From Gammaproteobacteria bacterium (lineage in GTDB: Bacteria; Pseudomonadota; Gammaproteobacteria; Steroidobacterales; Steroidobacteraceae): DNA of 64,000 nt. Within the stretch, counting starts at the first letter, position 1. Every line of letters begins with the position of its first letter. Shown one piece after another: positions 9,395 to 18,125 of this stretch. Made by a program: the position numbers and the translations under genes. The notes under the pieces are model-generated. The model worked only from the letters and a program-made list of their open reading frames with translations, had not been told where the DNA came from and ran no database searches. The stretch covers positions 1 to 64,000 of the forward strand of contig DAHUYP010000076.1 of NCBI GenBank assembly GCA_027315105.1, written 5' to 3'.

Positions 9395-10104
9395 GCCGAG
9401 CCGGCGCCCGTCATGGGAACGCCGCCGCCGTGATTCGAGTCGAACACTCGATGCACCAGTTCTTCGCCGGCCGCCAGGCCTGCGCCGACGGCCAGACCGG
9501 TCACCAGGTTGCTGGCCAGCCCCGAGCCGCCGAATCCTGCGTTTGGGGTCATCACGGCACCGCCGTATGGACCCGGCATCGGCACGGGGCCGGGCATCTG
9601 AGCCCCCGCCTGCGGATAGCCCGCATATCCCGGATAAGCTGCTGCCGTACTGCGTCGGCGCAAGAAGAGCAGCAGCAGGACGATGCCCGAGCCGACCAGC
9701 AACACGATACCCCATGGGAACGCGTGGGCAGCGGGAACCCGGCCGGCGATGTGCGCGGTCGACAGCTGCTGCTGCAGTTCATGGACGGCGTCGGGTCTGA
9801 CGAACGGCAAGCCGGGGGCGAGCTGCTCGGCGTGGCTAAGCTCCTGCCGCGCGGCGGGGAGGTTGCCTTCCCGCGCGTAGAGCTCCGCTTGCACGTAATG
9901 CGCCTTCGCGCTTTGCGGGTGATCACGCAGCACCTGATTCATCATCTGCTGCGCGGCCGGTAGCTGACCGCTGCGTGCAGCTTCGTAGATTTGCTGCATC
10001 GTCGGGTCGGTGTCGGCAGCGACTGCGACGGCGGCCGAGCCCGCGCCCGCCAAGGCAGTAAAAAATACCAGCTGAATCAAAAAGTTCTTGCGCATAGTGT
10101 CCAC
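9253..10104 (-). CDS. TPR-containing membrane protein with Gly-rich C-terminus
   Basis: About 283 residues from a GTG at 10104 with AAGGGG six bases upstream (an ATG three codons later is the alternative). Order: signal peptide, a TPR-like helical region (residues ~35-105, with DPTMQQIYEAARSG and AKAHYVQAELYAREG), a transmembrane helix (FPWGIVLLVGSGIVLLLLFL), then a Pro/Gly region and a C-terminus ending in poly-Gly. The middle part ASNLVTGLAVGAGLAAGEELV is typical of a family of uncharacterised proteobacterial tetratricopeptide proteins. Probably periplasmic and membrane-anchored. Its 3' end overlaps the methyltransferase gene in antisense. Confidence 0.75.
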   Translation of the reverse strand: MDTMRKNFLIQLVFFTALAGAGSAAVAVAADTDPTMQQIYEAARSGQLPAAQQMMNQVLRDHPQSAKAHYVQAELYAREGNLPAARQELSHAEQLAPGLPFVRPDAVHELQQQLSTAHIAGRVPAAHAFPWGIVLLVGSGIVLLLLFLRRRSTAAAYPGYAGYPQAGAQMPGPVPMPGPYGGAVMTPNAGFGGSGLASNLVTGLAVGAGLAAGEELVHRVFDSNHGGGVPMTGAGSAYDSPPIPENTDMGGNDFGISDAGSWDDGGGSFGGGDMGGGGGGDWT

Positions 10105-10309
10105 TATAGACCCCTTTCGAGTCCGAAGGTTCCTCGCCCGATGTACGGCCGGGCGGCCGCAGTTTCAAGAGCGGTGCCGAAAACCATCCTGGAGGATACT
10201 CCGGTCCGAAGGCGAGGGCGGCGTTGTGGACGAGGATCGTCGCTGAGCGCAGGCGCTGCGCGCGTGCGCCGGCGAATTCGATCCTCGATGGGTTAGGGAG
10301 GCCGCGGCG

Positions 10310-11290
10310 ATGGCCGACGTCGAGTTCGCGATTCTCGGAGCCGGGGCGATCGGCTCGATCATCGGTGCCCATTTGGCGCGTTCGGGCCGCAGCGTGCTGA
10401 TGTTGGCGCGGGCTCGCCGCGCGCAGCAGATCGAACGAAGCGGATTGCGCATCAGGGGGTTGGCGGAGTTCTCGCAGGCAGTACCGGTATTGGTCGAGCC
10501 CCGGCTGCTGCGCGCGGCCGCCGTGCTGGTCGTGGCGACCAAGACCGGCGGTACCGAGGCCGCCCTGGCGCCGCTGCGCGGCGCGTCGATCGGCACCGCG
10601 CTGTCGATTCAGAACGGGCTGATGAAGAATGATCAGCTCGCCGCCGTCTTCGGCCGCGCCACAGTGCTCGGTGCGCTGGCCGACACCAGCGGCGAGTTGC
10701 TGCCGTCCGGCGAAGTCATGTTCACGCGCAACGCCAATCTCTACGTCGGCGAGCTCGACGGCGGCGACAGCGCGCGCGCTCGGCGGATCGCGGCCACGAT
10801 CGACGCATCCGGCATCCGTGCCACGGTTGCGGCGAATATCCAGAGCCTCGAGTGGTCCAAGTTCGCCGCCTGGGCGGGTCTGATGGCGCTGGCAGTGACC
10901 ACGCGTGCGCCGACCTGGAGATATGCCGTGGATCCCGGCGCGGCCCTGGTGCTGGTCCGGCTGCTGCGCGAGGTCGGGCGGTTGGCGAAGGCTCGCGGGA
11001 TCGAGTTGTCCGATGAATCGGTACTGCCGGTCGCAGCGCTCTGCCGCGGCTCGGAGCAGCAGGCAGTCGCCGCGATTCGCCGGTTCGGCGACGAGCTCAA
11101 GTCAGGCGCGCCGGAACATCGCATGTCGACGCTGCAGGACCTGGAAGCGGGACGGTCCCTGGAGGTTGAGGAGACCCTGGGTCATGCGGTGCGGCTGGCG
11201 CAGGACTCGAACGTACCGGCCCCATTGCTGAGTGCGTTCTATGCGCTCGTGGCTGCGCTGGACCGCATGCGCGGCTCGCCGGTCGGATGA
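10310..11290 (+). CDS. 2-dehydropantoate 2-reductase family (ApbA/PanE-like) oxidoreductase
   Basis: A 326-residue cytosolic protein. FAILGAGAIGSIIGAHLARSG at the N-terminus is the NADP-binding Rossmann glycine motif of ketopantoate reductases, and the SIQNGL and LEWSKFAAWAG segments match the family. These enzymes reduce 2-dehydropantoate to pantoate in coenzyme A synthesis, but paralogues of other specificity are common and no pantothenate genes are near, so I leave the symbol open. AGGGAGG lies 8-14 bases before the ATG. Confidence 0.8.
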   Translation: MADVEFAILGAGAIGSIIGAHLARSGRSVLMLARARRAQQIERSGLRIRGLAEFSQAVPVLVEPRLLRAAAVLVVATKTGGTEAALAPLRGASIGTALSIQNGLMKNDQLAAVFGRATVLGALADTSGELLPSGEVMFTRNANLYVGELDGGDSARARRIAATIDASGIRATVAANIQSLEWSKFAAWAGLMALAVTTRAPTWRYAVDPGAALVLVRLLREVGRLAKARGIELSDESVLPVAALCRGSEQQAVAAIRRFGDELKSGAPEHRMSTLQDLEAGRSLEVEETLGHAVRLAQDSNVPAPLLSAFYALVAALDRMRGSPVG

Positions 11291-11318
11291 GCGGCTCCTG
11301 GCGGAGCGCGGCGCCCAA

Positions 11319-11342
11319 TTTTAGATAGTATGCTATCTAAAA
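11319..11342. promoter_or_regulatory. Inverted-repeat operator upstream of the tetR gene
   Basis: Two perfect 10-base arms, TTTTAGATAG and CTATCTAAAA, separated by TATG. The site is AT-rich inside very GC-rich DNA and ends 21 bases before the regulator's ATG. This is the size and symmetry expected for a TetR dimer site, so autoregulation is likely (inference). Confidence 0.8.
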
Positions 11343-11363
11343 ACCGCTGGATCTTTCCTGGAC

Positions 11364-12068
11364 ATGGCCCCGCTCCCACCCGGTCGCGGCACCGCACGTC
11401 GCTCGAGGCGCAGCCGCGACGAGCTTCGCACCCGGCTGCTCGCGGCGGCGCGCGAGTTGCTGGCTGTGCGCGGTAACGCGCGTGCGACGACGCGTGAGAT
11501 CGCGCGGCGCGCCGGGGTCGTGGAGCCAACCTTGTTTCGCCATTTCGGAAGCAAGGCAGGATTGCTCGAAGCGGTGCTCATCGAATCGTCGGGGGACCTT
11601 CTCGATGCCATGTCAGGCAGCCTCGAGCGCGACTTCGAGCAGATGCCCTGGCCGCATTGCGCGCGGCAGTGGGTCGCGATGACCTGCGACTGGCTGGAGG
11701 CCAATCGCGAAACGCTCGCCTCGCTGCTCGCAACCCCTGATGCGCGGACGGCGCCCGCGCGACGGCTGCCCCGGCTCCTGCACGGGCTGTTCCTGCGCCT
11801 GCAGACGCTGGCACAGTCCGGTCAGTCCGATGGCATCGGGGCCGACCCGCAAGCCTTTGCCGCGAATATGCTGCGCATCAGGCTCACCTTCGGCCTGATC
11901 ATCTCGAGCGTGCTGCTCGAGGATTGGCTCTTTGCAACGCCGCAGCAGCGTCCGTCGCGCGAGCGTCTGCTCGAGGTGCTGACTCGATTCATCGTCGGCG
12001 GTTGGGCGCGGGCGGCGCCCCGACCTGCCGGTGCATCGCGCCGCGCTCGCAGGCCGAGGTCGCGATGA
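11364..12068 (+). CDS. TetR/AcrR family transcriptional regulator
   Basis: A 234-residue protein. An N-terminal helix-turn-helix (about residues 40-72; TTREIARRAGVVEPTLFRHF, then SKAGLLEAV) is the classic TetR DNA-binding motif; the remaining helical domain would bind an unknown ligand and dimerise. It is preceded by a 24-base palindrome, suggesting autorepression. It converges on a cytochrome P450 gene, with 40 bases between stops. The P450 may be a target but no copy of the palindrome is seen near the P450 start. Confidence 0.9.
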   Translation: MAPLPPGRGTARRSRRSRDELRTRLLAAARELLAVRGNARATTREIARRAGVVEPTLFRHFGSKAGLLEAVLIESSGDLLDAMSGSLERDFEQMPWPHCARQWVAMTCDWLEANRETLASLLATPDARTAPARRLPRLLHGLFLRLQTLAQSGQSDGIGADPQAFAANMLRIRLTFGLIISSVLLEDWLFATPQQRPSRERLLEVLTRFIVGGWARAAPRPAGASRRARRPRSR

Positions 12069-12108
12069 TGCGCCTCATGGATCCGGTGGCAGCGGCCCTC
12101 GGGCGAAT

Positions 12109-13428
12109 TCAGCGCCGTTGCAAGCGCATGTGCAGATCGCGCTGGGTGCGAAGATTGATCAGGGCTTCGAACTCGATCGGTTGCTGCGCGGCCTCGGGCG
12201 GATGCAGGTGCAGACGGAACCGCCGCGCCGCCATCGACAGGTGCATGACCATCTCGAAGACCGCGAAGGTCTCGCCGACGCAGTGGCGCGGGCCGGCCGC
12301 GAAAGGAAAATAGGCGTACCGATGCCGTGCCTGTTCCGCCTCGGCGGTAAATCGCTCGGGCCGGAAGCTTTCCGGATCGTCCCAGTGCGCCGGGTGGCGG
12401 TGGATCAGGTAGGGGCTCAGGAACACGTCGGTCCCTGCGGGCACTGCGTAGCCCGCGAGGTGGTCGGCTTCGATCGTGCGGCGCGTCACCACCCAGACCG
12501 GAGGGTAGAGCCGCAAGGCCTCGTGCACGATTTGACTGGTATAGGCGAGCGACTCGGTTGCCTTGAGGCTCGGATCCGTGGACGGCGCGACCGCGAGCTC
12601 GGCGTGCAGCGCGGCCTCCGCCTGCGGGTGAGTCGCCAGCAGGTACCAGGCCCAGTTGAGGACGCTGGCCGTGGTTTCATGACCGGCGACGATCAGCGTC
12701 ATGATTTCGTCGACCAACTCGCGCTCGCTCATCGGCAGGCCGTCGTCGTCGACGGCCGACATGAGCATGCCCAGAAAATCGAAGTCATGCTCATCGGGGA
12801 CCGCGCGCCGTCGCTGGATGGCTTCAATGACGTGCTTGGTCAGCGAGCGGAAGCGGAAGGCGAACGGCAGATTGCGCGCGGGCTCGCGCGTCACGACCGC
12901 GAAGGGATTGTCGCCGGCTGCGTCCGTCATCAGATCGAGGTCGCGCCCAAAGATCGACCGCAGCACGATCTCGAGCGTCAGTTCGCTCATTTCGGCCGTG
13001 ATGTTGATCGATTGCTGCTGCGCCGCCTTGCGTTCCCACAGCTCCAGGCGCTGCTGATTACACTGCGCGATCAGCGCGCCGAAGCGCTCGATGACACGCC
13101 GGTGGAACGCCGGTTGGATCATGCGGCGCTGGCGGCGCCAGAATTCGCCCTCGCTGACGATGATGCCGTTGCCGAGCAGGATCTTCACCCGGTCCATGCC
13201 CACGCCCTTGGTGTAGTTGCGGTGGTTGGTGACCAGCACACGCTTCACGGCATCCGGGTTGGAAACGACCCAGGTGTCGCGCCGCCGGCCCGGCGCGTAG
13301 ACGCGGAAGACGTCGCCGAACTGGGCGAAATATTGCTGCATCCTCTGCAGCGAGTCCGCGGCCGAGCCGATGTCGAACTGCTCGGTGGGGCCCGGCGGCG
13401 CCGAGCGCTTGGCGCGATGGGGTTCCAT
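12109..13428 (-). CDS. Cytochrome P450
   Basis: Encodes 439 residues and shows all P450 landmarks: I-helix oxygen-binding AGHETTA, the K-helix ExxR in EALRLYPPVW, and the heme-thiolate loop FAAGPRHCVGE with the ligand Cys. It is a soluble monooxygenase by appearance (no N-terminal membrane anchor). The ATG at 13428 gives a normal N-terminus; the open frame continues far upstream only because it runs antisense through the next gene. No ferredoxin or reductase lies nearby. Substrate unknown. Divergently placed from the phosphate acyltransferase gene with 96 bases between starts. Confidence 0.92.
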   Translation of the reverse strand: MEPHRAKRSAPPGPTEQFDIGSAADSLQRMQQYFAQFGDVFRVYAPGRRRDTWVVSNPDAVKRVLVTNHRNYTKGVGMDRVKILLGNGIIVSEGEFWRRQRRMIQPAFHRRVIERFGALIAQCNQQRLELWERKAAQQQSINITAEMSELTLEIVLRSIFGRDLDLMTDAAGDNPFAVVTREPARNLPFAFRFRSLTKHVIEAIQRRRAVPDEHDFDFLGMLMSAVDDDGLPMSERELVDEIMTLIVAGHETTASVLNWAWYLLATHPQAEAALHAELAVAPSTDPSLKATESLAYTSQIVHEALRLYPPVWVVTRRTIEADHLAGYAVPAGTDVFLSPYLIHRHPAHWDDPESFRPERFTAEAEQARHRYAYFPFAAGPRHCVGETFAVFEMVMHLSMAARRFRLHLHPPEAAQQPIEFEALINLRTQRDLHMRLQRR

Positions 13429-13524
13429 GTCCTGGGCGTGCTGTATCTTTCTAATGGCGTGGTGGCCCGCGGGCGTTATTCTATACGGGGGCGGCGTCAT
13501 TATCCCCTTACCGAGGACCGCGAT

Positions 13525-14472
13525 ATGGCCGAGCAGCGCAAGCACGAGAAGTACGACGCGCTGATTCGCGCCTGCGCGGCGCTGCCGCCGGTTCGAACCG
13601 CCGTGGCTCATCCCTGCGATGAGATCTCGCTGCGGGCCCTGACGGCGGCAGCCGCCGCCAAACTGATCCGGCCGCTGCTGGTGGGGCCCCAGGCGCGCAT
13701 CCGAGCGCTGGCCGGCTCGCTGCAGCTGGACCTGACCGGAATGCCGCTGGTGGACGCTCCGCACAGCCACGCGGCGGCGGAGAAAGCGGTCGCGCTGGTC
13801 CGCGCCGGGGAGGCCGAAGTGCTGATGAAGGGGAGTCTGCACACCGACGAATTCATGGCCGAAGTCGTTCGCAAGGACACCGGCATCCGCACCGCCAGGC
13901 GCATCAGCCACGTCTTCATCATGGACGTGCCCACCTATCCCAAGCCGCTGTTCATCACCGATGGCGCGGTCAACATCGTGCCGAGCCTGGAGGACAAGGC
14001 CGACATCGTCCGCAACGCGATCGACCTGGCGCACGCGCTGGGGATCGCCGTGCCGAAGGTGGCGATCCTCTCGGCGCTGGAAACCATCACCTCGAAGATT
14101 CCGTCGACGATCGACGCCGCGGCGCTGTGCAAGATGGCGGATCGAGGCCAGATCACCGGCGCGCTGCTCGACGGACCACTGGCGCTGGACAACGCCATCA
14201 ACCGCGACGCGGCGGCCATCAAGCACATCGATTCGAAGGTCGCCGGCGATGCCGACATCCTGATCGCGCCCGACCTGGAAGCCGGTAACCTGCTGGCCAA
14301 GGAGCTGAGCTTCCTGGCCAATGCCGATGCCGCAGGGATCGTGCTCGGTGCGCGGGTGCCAATCGTCCTGACCAGCCGGGCGGACAGCGTCCGCGCGCAT
14401 CTGGCCAGTTGCGCAGTGGCCGTACTGTTCGTCCACGCGACGCGCGTCTCGTCCGGTAGAACGCAGGCCTGA
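13525..14472 (+). CDS. Phosphate acetyl/butyryltransferase family protein
   Basis: A 315-residue protein from an ATG with GAGGA eight bases upstream. It matches the stand-alone PTA/PTB catalytic domain: LLVGP, the VLMKGSLHTDEF loop, FITDGAVNI, and the C-terminal DILIAPDLEAGNLLAKEL. Members transfer an acyl group between CoA and phosphate; the protein lacks the MaoC-like N-terminal domain found in longer bifunctional versions. Acetate kinase or butyrate kinase is not adjacent, so the acyl group cannot be assigned. Located between the divergent P450 and a DsbA gene. Confidence 0.88.
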   Translation: MAEQRKHEKYDALIRACAALPPVRTAVAHPCDEISLRALTAAAAAKLIRPLLVGPQARIRALAGSLQLDLTGMPLVDAPHSHAAAEKAVALVRAGEAEVLMKGSLHTDEFMAEVVRKDTGIRTARRISHVFIMDVPTYPKPLFITDGAVNIVPSLEDKADIVRNAIDLAHALGIAVPKVAILSALETITSKIPSTIDAAALCKMADRGQITGALLDGPLALDNAINRDAAAIKHIDSKVAGDADILIAPDLEAGNLLAKELSFLANADAAGIVLGARVPIVLTSRADSVRAHLASCAVAVLFVHATRVSSGRTQA

Positions 14473-14499
14473 AGGGGCCTGAAGACCGTGGGGAACACG

Positions 14500-15207
14500 A
14501 TGCAACGACGCACCGCCGTCACGCTGATGCTGAACTGCGCATTGCTGGCGATTGCCCCGGCGGGCCACAGCGCCGAGCGTTGGGTCGCCGGCGAGCATTA
14601 CTTCGTGATTCAGCCCGCGCAGCCGACCCCGCGCCACGATGGCAAGATCCAGGTCATCGAAGTGTTTTCCTATGCCTGCCCGGGCTGCAACCGCTTCTAT
14701 CCGGTCGCCGACCGTCTCAGGACGAGCCTGCCGGCCGATGCCGAGCTCGACTTCCTCGCGGCCTCGTTCCGACCGGACGAGGACTGGCCGACGTTCCAGC
14801 GCGCCTATTGCGCCGCGAGGGAGCTCGGCATCGACATGAAGACCCACGATGCGATGTTCGACGCGATATGGAAGACCGGTGAGCTGGCGGTCTACAACGA
14901 GCGCACGCAACGCGCGACGGTGCCGGCGCCGGCGATCCCCGGCATCGCCCGGTTCTATGCGCGCCTGACCGGCATCAAGCCGGAGACTTTCATCGCCACG
15001 GCGACGTCGTTCGCGATCGACGTCAAGATGCGGCAGGCGGATGAGCTGATCAAAGCCTACGGTGTCGGCGAGACGCCAAGCATCGTCGTGAACGGCAGGT
15101 ATCGCCTCAACCCGGTCAGCGCCGGCGGCTACGATGAAACCATCGAGCTGGTGAAGTGGCTGGTCGCGAAGGAAGGCGCGGACATCAAGGCGTCGCGGGG
15201 CAGGTGA
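14500..15207 (+). CDS. dsbA: Thiol:disulfide interchange protein, DsbA family
   Basis: About 235 residues with signal peptide (TAVTLMLNCALLAIAPAGHSA). The thioredoxin-like active site is CPGC at residues 60-63 (EVFSYACPGC), with the helical insertion and the cis-proline loop VGETPSIVVNGRY of DsbA. The dipeptide PG differs from the usual PH of DsbA, which could shift redox potential. It would introduce disulfides into periplasmic proteins. A GTG at 14488, four codons upstream in frame, is an alternative start; the ATG follows a GGGGAA. Confidence 0.87.
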   Translation: MQRRTAVTLMLNCALLAIAPAGHSAERWVAGEHYFVIQPAQPTPRHDGKIQVIEVFSYACPGCNRFYPVADRLRTSLPADAELDFLAASFRPDEDWPTFQRAYCAARELGIDMKTHDAMFDAIWKTGELAVYNERTQRATVPAPAIPGIARFYARLTGIKPETFIATATSFAIDVKMRQADELIKAYGVGETPSIVVNGRYRLNPVSAGGYDETIELVKWLVAKEGADIKASRGR

Positions 15208-15241
15208 AGCGGCGCGCGCATGCGCGCGCGTACGTCACGAT

Positions 15242-15835
15242 TCAGCCGCGTAGCTCCAGCAGGTCTTCGGGATAGTCGATGTCGATCGCGGCCTCCGGAT
15301 GCGAGAGCCGTGTCACGTGATCCGCGTAGCGACGCAGCAGAGTGCGCGCGCCCTCATCGCCGCGCAGCGCCGCGAGGTCGCCGAAGCACCAGCGCGGAAA
15401 GATCGCCGGCACGCCGGTCACGGCGCCGTAGCGAGAGGCGACGATACCGCGCGGGCTGCGGCGCCACGCGGCGGCCAGGCGATTGAGCCTCACGGGCGTC
15501 ACGAGCGGCTGGTCCGCCAACAGCATCAGTACGCCATCGCAGGCGCCGGGCAGACGCGCGACGCCGACGCGAATGGAGCTCGCGATGCCCTGCTGCCAGT
15601 CGCGATTGATCAGCACGCTGGCGCTGCCGGCGGACAACGTCGCGGTAATTTCGGCCGCGTGAGCGCCGAGCACGACCGTCACGGCGGCACCGGCCAGCTC
15701 CGTGGCCGAGGCGATCACTCGCTGCAGCAGCGACTGGCCTTCGTAGCGCACCAGTTGCTTCGGCGAGCCGAAGCGGCTGGAGGCACCGGCGGCCAGCACG
15801 ATCGCATGCAGCGTGGCGCCCGCGGGCCGGTTCAT
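15242..15835 (-). CDS. mocA: Molybdenum cofactor cytidylyltransferase (MocA-like)
   Basis: A 197-residue nucleotidyltransferase. The N-terminal LAAGASSRFGSPKQL is the LAAGxSxRxGxxKxL nucleotide-binding signature, and LMLLADQPLVTP contains the metal-binding Asp. Members attach CMP (or GMP in MobA) to molybdopterin. Its start overlaps the stop of the XdhC gene by 4 bases (ATGA), so the pair is translationally coupled; the pairing with XdhC argues for MocA and for a xanthine-dehydrogenase-type enzyme elsewhere in the genome. Confidence 0.85.
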   Translation of the reverse strand: MNRPAGATLHAIVLAAGASSRFGSPKQLVRYEGQSLLQRVIASATELAGAAVTVVLGAHAAEITATLSAGSASVLINRDWQQGIASSIRVGVARLPGACDGVLMLLADQPLVTPVRLNRLAAAWRRSPRGIVASRYGAVTGVPAIFPRWCFGDLAALRGDEGARTLLRRYADHVTRLSHPEAAIDIDYPEDLLELRG

Positions 15836-16923
15836 GCGTGCCTGCGGCTCAGCGGCGCCATGCTCGCGCTGCCTGCGAGCGTGGCATGAACCTCGGCGGC
15901 GATCGACAGGGCAATCGCCTCCGGCGTGACTGCACCGAGGTCGAGCCCGATCGGCGCGCGCAGCCGCGGACGCAGCCTCACGGCGTCGGCCCCGAGATCA
16001 TTGAGCAGCCGCTCGCGCCGCACCGCCGGCCCGAGCAGCCCGATGTACGCAATATCGCTGCTTGCCAGCGCGCGCAGATACGCCAGGTCGGTCGCCAGAT
16101 GATGGCTCATGACCACCGCGGCCGCGAATGGCGCGGCGCCCGGGAGCAGCAGCGCCGCAACCCCTGCCGGGCCCGCGTCCAGCACGGCGGCGGCCTGCGG
16201 AAAGCGGGCCGGCTGCGCGTAGCAGCTGCGGTGGTCGACCACCGTCAGGCGCCAGCCGAGGAAAGCGGCGAGCTGGGCCACGGGTTGAGCATCGGGGCCG
16301 GCGCCGAGCAGCAGCACGTGTGACGGCGCGGGTTGCAGCAGCGCCAAGACATCGACGCCGGGCAGCACCGCCGGCACCACACGGCTGCTTGACGGCAGCA
16401 CCGAGCGCAGCCGCGACGCCAGGGTGCGCAGGCGCTGGTTCTCGCCGGCGCCGAAGCACTGGCAGTCGTCCGCAAACACCCCGGCACCCGCGGGCAACGC
16501 CGGATCGGTGGATTCGGCCACCAGCAGCAGCGCGCTCGCGCGTTGCGAGCGCCACGCCGCCGCCAGCCGCGTCATCGGCTGCCAGTCATTGGCGGCGTCG
16601 AGGGGCTGCAGCAGGATGTCCATGGCGCCCTCGCAACCCGAGCCGAGGCCGAACAGCAGATCGTCGGGGCCACGCATGTCGTAACGCACGAGACGTGGCA
16701 GGCCGGTGGCCAGCACGCTGCGGCCGTGCTCTGCCAGATCGCCTTCCAGGCAGCCGCCCGACAGCAGGCCCGCGTATTCGCCACTGCCTGTGATCAGCAT
16801 CAGGGCGCCCGGCTTCGAGTAGGTTGGTCCGGCCGTGCGCAGCACGGTGGCCAGCACCAGCGGATGTTCCCGCGCACGCTCGGCGTCGAACAGCGGCAGC
16901 AGGCGTTGTAGCGAAAAACTCAT
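15832..16923 (-). CDS. xdhC: XdhC/CoxI family molybdoenzyme accessory protein
   Basis: A 363-residue protein. The N-terminal XdhC/CoxI domain has TAGPTYSKPGALMLI and YAGLLSGGCLEGDL with the conserved Cys; the C-terminal Rossmann domain begins VLLLGAGPDAQPVA, followed by VVMSHHLATDLAYL and YIGLLGP. XdhC-type proteins bind the molybdenum cofactor and supply its sulfido ligand to xanthine dehydrogenase/CO dehydrogenase family enzymes. Upstream gene of the mocA pair. No molybdoenzyme structural genes lie in the window. Confidence 0.9.
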   Translation of the reverse strand: MSFSLQRLLPLFDAERAREHPLVLATVLRTAGPTYSKPGALMLITGSGEYAGLLSGGCLEGDLAEHGRSVLATGLPRLVRYDMRGPDDLLFGLGSGCEGAMDILLQPLDAANDWQPMTRLAAAWRSQRASALLLVAESTDPALPAGAGVFADDCQCFGAGENQRLRTLASRLRSVLPSSSRVVPAVLPGVDVLALLQPAPSHVLLLGAGPDAQPVAQLAAFLGWRLTVVDHRSCYAQPARFPQAAAVLDAGPAGVAALLLPGAAPFAAAVVMSHHLATDLAYLRALASSDIAYIGLLGPAVRRERLLNDLGADAVRLRPRLRAPIGLDLGAVTPEAIALSIAAEVHATLAGSASMAPLSRRHA

Positions 16924-17025
16924 GGGTTTCGAGAGGCGCGGCAGACTATACCAACCCCGGTCGGCCTGCGAGCGATTGCCTTGACTTGGCGGCCGTTGGT
17001 CTTAAGATTCCCCTCTTGCCACGGT

Positions 17026-17101
17026 GCGGGAATAGCTCAGTTGGTAGAGCGCAACCTTGCCAAGGTTGAGGTCGCGAGTTCGAGCCTCGTTTCCCGCTCC
17101 A
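17026..17101 (+). tRNA. tRNA-Gly (GCC)
   Basis: 76 bases with encoded CCA. Acceptor GCGGGAA pairs with TTCCCGC; the D arm holds AGCTCAGTTGGTAGAGC; anticodon stem CAACC/GGTTG encloses TTGCCAA, anticodon GCC at 17059-17061; the T arm contains GTTCGAG. Confidence 0.97.
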
Positions 17102-17116
17102 ATGAACAGATTGCGC

Positions 17117-17153
17117 AAGCCCTTGCGGACCGCAGGACCGCAAGGGCTTTTTT
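17117..17153 (+). terminator. Rho-independent terminator after tRNA-Gly
   Basis: A 12-base stem AAGCCCTTGCGG / CCGCAAGGGCTT around a 9-base loop, running into TTTTTT. It lies between tRNA-Gly and tRNA-Cys, so tRNA-Cys may need its own promoter or readthrough. Confidence 0.88.
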
Positions 17154-17167
17154 CGGCCATCGCGTGC

Positions 17168-17241
17168 GGCTAGGTGGCAGAGTGGTCATGCAGCGGCCTG
17201 CAAAGCCGTCTACGCCGGTTCGATTCCGACCCTAGCCTCCA
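17168..17241 (+). tRNA. tRNA-Cys (GCA)
   Basis: 74 bases with encoded CCA. Acceptor GGCTAGG pairs with CCTAGCC; anticodon loop CTGCAAA gives GCA at 17200-17202; T arm GGTTCGATTCC. A degraded copy of its 3' half occurs 877 bases downstream. Confidence 0.97.
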
Positions 17242-17443
17242 GTTGCATTTTCCGTTGTAACTGGCTGTATTTACATCACTATCCGCCGCGGATTCGTCGC
17301 GCGCGTCGTCCTCCCCGCCGACCCACGCGCTGCGCCGCATCGCGCGAAAGCGCCGATCCGGCAGCCCGCCGGCGCGGCCGAACCTTCGCGCAGGATCGCA
17401 GTCTGTTGAGAGTTCGCACAACCCCGGCTCCGAGGAAATGAAT

Positions 17444-17893
17444 GTGAAGTCGAATAGCTGCGGTGCGCGCCGTCCCGGGCGATATTCGCGCTTCGGCTCA
17501 GTCGTCGCCCTGCTGTGCGCCGTCGGTATTCTCACGGCCTGCCAGACCCAAAGGCAGATGGTGTCACAGCACGAGGACTACCTCGCAGCAGCCGGATTCA
17601 TCGTGCGACCCGCAAATACATCGGCGCGCGAGACCATGCTGGAACGATTGCCGCCGCACCGATTCGTGCGACGATCGAAGGGCGAAGACGTCTATTACGT
17701 CTACGCGGATCCGCTGGTGTGTGACTGTCTGTACGTCGGTACCCAGAAGGCCTATGACCAGTACCGGCGGGATCGGCTGGCGCGGCATCTGGCCGATGAG
17801 GAGGAACTCACCGCCGAGTCGTATTACGACTCGTCGTGGAGTTGGGCGGCGTGGGGTCCGGGATTTGCCGACGGTCCCGATTTTGGCTGGTAG
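17444..17893 (+). CDS. Small conserved lipoprotein of unknown function
   Basis: About 149 residues. A hydrophobic N-terminus ends in the lipobox GILTAC, so it is probably an outer- or inner-membrane lipoprotein. The mature part contains EDYLAAAGFIVRPANT, ERLPPHRFVRR and a striking YVYADPLVCDCLYVGTQKAY; this pattern I recognise as a widespread uncharacterised proteobacterial family. GTG at 17444 lies seven bases after GAGGA; the ATG at 17438 is nearer the ribosome site and is the alternative. The C-terminus is acidic and aromatic (SWSWAAWGPG). It occupies the 0.88-kb segment bracketed by tRNA-Cys and its 3' copy. Confidence 0.7.
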   Translation: MKSNSCGARRPGRYSRFGSVVALLCAVGILTACQTQRQMVSQHEDYLAAAGFIVRPANTSARETMLERLPPHRFVRRSKGEDVYYVYADPLVCDCLYVGTQKAYDQYRRDRLARHLADEEELTAESYYDSSWSWAAWGPGFADGPDFGW

Positions 17894-18070
17894 GCGCTGC
17901 GCGCGACCGCAACCCAGTCACACCGCGCGGCGCGTCCATAGCGCGCGGCGCGTCAGCGCGACAGCGGCGCGCGGATCTCATGCATAATTGGCGCCGGGCG
18001 GGCATATCCGCGTCAGGTGGCGAATTCGGTGGCGCAAGGTCGTGAGTCTGCAGTCGAACTGACCGTCCGG

Positions 18071-18118
18071 CGGCCCGCCAGACCGTCCATGCCGGTCCGA
18101 TTCCGGCCCTAGCCTCCA
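18071..18118 (+). pseudogene. Degenerate tRNA-Cys 3' copy
   Basis: Aligned at an offset of 877 with the intact tRNA-Cys, the 50 bases 18071-18120 match 17194-17243 at 42 positions, with the last 20 differing at one. It keeps the T arm, the CCTAGCC acceptor strand and CCA, but no 5' acceptor strand that could pair with it is adjacent. A weakly similar 5'-half-like stretch (GGTGGCGAATTCGGT) lies near 18016. It ends 8 bases before tRNA-Leu. Confidence 0.8.
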
Positions 18119-18125
18119 GTCAAGC

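Noticed and set aside
12031-13524. Plus-strand frame upstream of the phosphate acyltransferase, continuous with it
   Set aside because: Antisense to the P450, which has ExxR and heme Cys motifs; the acyltransferase starts at the ATG with its own ribosome site at 13525.
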